A stretch of DNA of 64,000 nt from Calendula officinalis (taxonomy: Eukaryota > Streptophyta > Magnoliopsida > Asterales > Asteraceae). The position numbers and the translations under genes are program-made. Below, piece by piece: positions 60,182 to 64,000 of the stretch; position 1 is the stretch's first letter; the number at the start of each line of letters is the position of its first letter. Under the pieces are notes generated by a model that searched no databases, had not been told where the DNA came from, and saw nothing but the letters and a program-made list of their open reading frames with translations. The stretch is from positions 1,319,501 to 1,383,500 of the forward strand of contig OY970828.1 of NCBI GenBank assembly GCA_963853835.1, read 5' to 3'.

Positions 60182-62436
60182 ATAATAGTAAATCAACGCA
60201 AATCAAAATGGATTACCAATAGTTAACGTTTCCAACAAAAGTAGTAATTTTTGATAAACAAAGAATTCTTCAAAATGGTAATCCGAATGCGTTTGAATGC
60301 TAATAAAGCTTCAAATTCTATTTCCTGAGAAAACATATTAGAAAAAAAGTGTCAAAACAGAGGTTGGTGAGTTCACAGGTTTTATGACTATAAATCGTTG
60401 GTTTAATGCAAAATGTTTGTCGGTACAACTCGTGTACTAAAATAATCGTTGAAAAACGTTTCAAAACCCTGAAACCAAATTTGCACATGTTCAGTACTTA
60501 ATAAACTCTTGTAAAATGTTTTAACTCTATAAAACATAATTTGCACATGATCGGTGCGTAAAACCATTTCTATATGATTTTTATAAAGGTAAGTCATTTA
60601 AAACAAATCTATGAATGTTCAAGTTCACCCGTGTCAAGTCCATGAAACCTAATTGTTTAATTTAGTGCGTAATCCCTTATAGGCTAGCTAGGCGTACAAG
60701 TTAAAGTATAAGTTCATGAGCCTGTAATCAAACCTAAATCCGCCTTTACCTAGGCATGTCGAGTCCACGACGTTTTAATAGAATATATATCTCATATGTT
60801 ACACGGCTAGAGCGACTAGCCATGAGCGGGGGATCAAGCCCGAATAGTACTACTCATATTTTCGTTGGCTAACTATAGTTGATGATTACAGTAATGTTAG
60901 ATCTAAACGATCTGGCGATAGGGGCTTCTATCAACTCACGGTTATACAAAGATTAATATCGCAAAATATAGTTTTTCATACAAGTCTTAATTAAGACTTT
61001 TTCATAAAAATACTTGTTTGAGTATGTCTTTTCAATGACCAGTTATCTCAAAAGGATAGTTTATCCAAGTTTTCACAAAGATTGATTGTACCAAAATATT
61101 GTTGTCTTTCAAAAGACCAATTGTGTCAAAATGTTATAAAAACATTAATATGTTTCTCACCCCAAAAACAGTTAAAATATAGTAAAAAGGGGCTGTGAAA
61201 ACTCACCTGAGTCTGAATGCTAGCAATATGCGATGAATGATATGCCCAAATAAGGTCTCAGCTACCTAAAGGTGTGAGGTATAAATGATTTTAGTAGACA
61301 ACTCAAAAGGTGCGTCTATGCTAGTGGTTCACTCTTATGATTGCCTTTAAAAGCCGTTAGGCGCGAGTGACTCGTTGGTGACTTTATAAAAATGTTTTTT
61401 TTTTTTTTAATTCATAATAACTTTGTATTTCATTAAATACGTTTACTTTATTTTATTTGTAACTTGGATTAATAAATGAATTATATATTAATTCATAATA
61501 AATCTTGTAGTATTATAAAACTCTTTATGTATACATGAATTTGTTGATCTTTATCGAAAATGACGTTAGGCAAGCAAGGAATCCAAAATGCAATATAAAT
61601 TGGTCCTTGACTTGACATGGAATGTTACACTTGCGAGCAATATCTAGCGAAAATTAAGGGTTGCTCGGCGTGGGCTTTAGCTCCATGGTGTGGATACGAG
61701 ATAGAATAGCAAGTGCAACTCCCTTGGTTTATTTGTGTTTTCAAGTAGTTTTGGTCGGCTTTTTATGTGATAATAGCCATGATAATTAGGTGATGAGTAT
61801 ATATCCTCATTTTAAGAGCCTTTAACTATATATACTTAGATCTAAGGTTTACTATGTTCATTAGTTTCAAAAATTGGTTTTGAAGTTCGTAAATGAGTGT
61901 TTAACAAAGATCTTTTTGTGTGTGAAGTTGTAGACCATATGTATGCGTATTTTAAATGAAAATTTCATTATGAGTGACCCAAAACTAGCATAAAATATAT
62001 AGATCTAAGGATTTAAACAAGGGAAGATGTATATTCTCACAAGGCTATTCGGTTTGATGATTTTTAACTTGGTGAGTTATTCCTCCTTCTTCAAAGCACA
62101 CAATGAAGAGATTCTTCTTGAAGAAACTAAAAGATGGTGAAGAAAGAATTTGGACAGCACATTCCCTTGGATTTTCGGCTATGTTCTTGAGTTTGGATGG
62201 GTGTTTTGAAGGTGAGATGTTGTAGAGGAAGTTCTTAGGGTGATTTGACAACTTGAATCACCAAATTTGGAGATCTATATAAAAAGTTATGAGTTTTTAG
62301 TCCTTTTATGTATGTATAGAACTCAAAACCGGATTTCAAACTTTGGGTTGAAAAGAGAGAATTGAGAGTTGTTTTCTGGATTGTTCAAGGATGGGAAGGA
62401 AATATAAGAGTTAAAATCCTTATTGGAAGAGAGTGT
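60182..62436 (-). repeat. LTR-like sequence, copy A, truncated at the kinesin junction
   Basis: 60190-61390 matches 62515-63790 block by block (for example CGCAAATCAAAATGGATTACC and TCGAGTCCACGACGTTTTAATAG). It lacks the first ~80 bp that copy B has, because the kinesin duplicate abuts at 60181. No protein-coding region is seen. Open frames at 62045-62251 are probably leader sequence of the LTR. Confidence 0.6.
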
Positions 62437-64000
62437 TGTCACACCCCGCCAAAACTGGTTTTGCGGAAGAGCGGGCGTGCGACATACATCGGAAATCACA
62501 ACAATCGATCAATAGTAAATCAGCGCAAATCAAAATGGATTACCAATACTTAATGTCTCCAAACAAAAGTTATTGTTTTTGCTAAATAAAGATTTTCTTC
62601 AAAATGGTAATCCGAATGCTTTTGAATATGCTAATGAAGCTTCAACTTTCAACTCCTGAGAAAACATATTAGAAAAAGTGTCAACACAAAGGTTAGTGAG
62701 TTCACAGGTTTTATGACTATATAAATAATTGATTTATTCCAAAATGTTTGTCAGTACAACTCGTGTACTAAAATAATCATTGAAGATTTGTTGGTACAAT
62801 TTTTGTAGTAAATATCATTTAGATACCGTTTCAAAACCATGAAACCAAATTTGCACATGTTCAGTGCTTAATATACCCTTTTGTTAAATGTTTTAACTCT
62901 ATAAAACATAATTTGCATAAGATCGGTGCGTAAAACCATTTCAACATGATTTTAGAAAGGTAAGTCGTTTAGTACAAATCTATGTACGTTCAAGTTTACG
63001 TGTTTCAAATCCATGAAACATGATTGTATAAGTTTAGTGCGTAATCCCTCATAAGCTAGCTAGGCATATAAGTTAAAGTATAAGTTCATGAGCCTGTAAT
63101 CAAACCTAAATCCGCCTTTACCTAGGCATGTCGAGTCCACGACGTTTTAATAGAATATATATCTCATATGTTATACGGCTAGAGCGACTAGCCATGAGCG
63201 GGTGATCAAGCCCGAATAGTACTACTCATATATTCGTTGGCTAACTATAGTTGATGATTACAGTAATGTTAGATCTAAACGATCTGGCGATAGGATGATC
63301 GTCTATCAACTCACGGTTATACAAGGATTAATTTCGCAAAATATAGTTTTTCCATATAGGTCATCGTTATGACCTTTTCGTAAAAATACTTGTTTGGGTA
63401 TGTCTTTTAAATGACAGTTATCTCAAAAAGATAGTTTATCCAAGTTTTCACAAAGACTGATTGTACCAAAGTATTGTTCATAAATGTCTTCAAAAGACCA
63501 GTTGTACCAAAATGTTATAAAAACATTAATATGTTTCTCACCCCAAAACAGTTAAAAATACAGTAAAAAGTGGGGCTGTGGAACTCACCTGAGCCAAATG
63601 CAAGCAACGATAAATATAATGAATATGCCGCCCAAAAGAATACGCTTCAAACAACCTAAATAAGTGAGGTCAAACTGTAAGTAGACGGCTTTACAAGCGC
63701 GTCTATGCAAGTGGTTCACTCAATTGATGTTTTACTTTTTAAATGTCGATAAGCACGGATGACTAAAGTGTGGCTTTATACAATATTTGCTTTTAAGCAA
63801 GACTGTTGTATAATTTTATATAAATAACTTTAGACTATAAAAATGAAAAATGCTCTAAAGTTTATATGTAGACCTCCATATTATATTTATTATTTACTAA
63901 TATATATATATATATATACACTTTTGCACATGATGGTCATTATGTTTAATTAAGTGTTTTCATATTTTCATGTCTAGTAGTTTACATAAGCATTACAACT
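62437..64000 (-). repeat. LTR-like sequence, copy B, runs off the window
   Basis: Begins TGTCACACCCCGCC, the reverse complement of a typical LTR 3' end (GGCGGGGTGTGACA, as at 50340-50353), so this LTR lies on the minus strand. It follows copy A directly in the same orientation, and its far end lies beyond 64000. A short TA run is at 63899-63919. Confidence 0.6.

Overview
This is nuclear DNA of a flowering plant. It has genes with many short GT-AG introns, AT-rich intergenic DNA, Ty3/gypsy chromovirus elements primed by initiator-Met tRNA, an En/Spm (CACTA) transposon and many MITEs. The three intact host genes look eudicot; an asterid such as a member of the Asteraceae is my guess, not something the window proves.

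Three host genes, all on the minus strand, can be reconstructed exon by exon. (1) 10-10331: a 20-exon, 1170-codon gene for a chorein-domain protein of the UHRF1BP1/BLTP3 type (bridge-like lipid transfer). (2) 36238-38389: a 5-exon, 236-residue bHLH factor of the ILR3/bHLH104/bHLH115 subgroup (IVc, iron-deficiency regulation). (3) 41136-47554: a 16-exon minus-end kinesin of the KIN-14 KATB/KATC type. One of its internal splice donors is missing, and the only reading-frame-preserving donor I find lies inside a small transposon.

Mobile DNA fills the rest. 12018-23142 is a solo LTR (TSD TTATG) split by a younger 8.3 kb Tekay/Del-type Ty3 element at 13066-21383 (TSD TTTGC). The younger element has LTRs about 99% identical and two nonsense codons in pol. 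27172-32614 is a CACTA element (TSD TAG) that keeps a spliced Transposase_24-type gene but has lost almost all of its TNP2 transposase. MITEs with 9-bp duplications (Mutator-like) and 3-bp TAA/TTA duplications (Tourist/PIF-like) sit in the introns.

The most unusual part is a set of gene-fragment rearrangements. At 32807-33902 two diverged copies of the 3' end of an ARGONAUTE gene face each other in an inverted repeat with arms of about 0.54 kb. Scrambled fragments of an ARGONAUTE N domain and PAZ/L2 region, plus the C-terminus of a GT8 glycosyltransferase, follow at 34195-35195. At 53460-57849 two near-perfect palindromes lie back to back (arms 0.66 and 1.5 kb). The second contains two inverted copies of a 170-codon, five-exon fragment of an unrecognised gene. 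They are joined to a 2.3 kb duplicate of the 3' half of the kinesin gene (57855-60181). These loci could be transcribed into long hairpin RNAs, that is, possible natural siRNA or proto-miRNA loci. That function is inferred; the structures are visible in the sequence.
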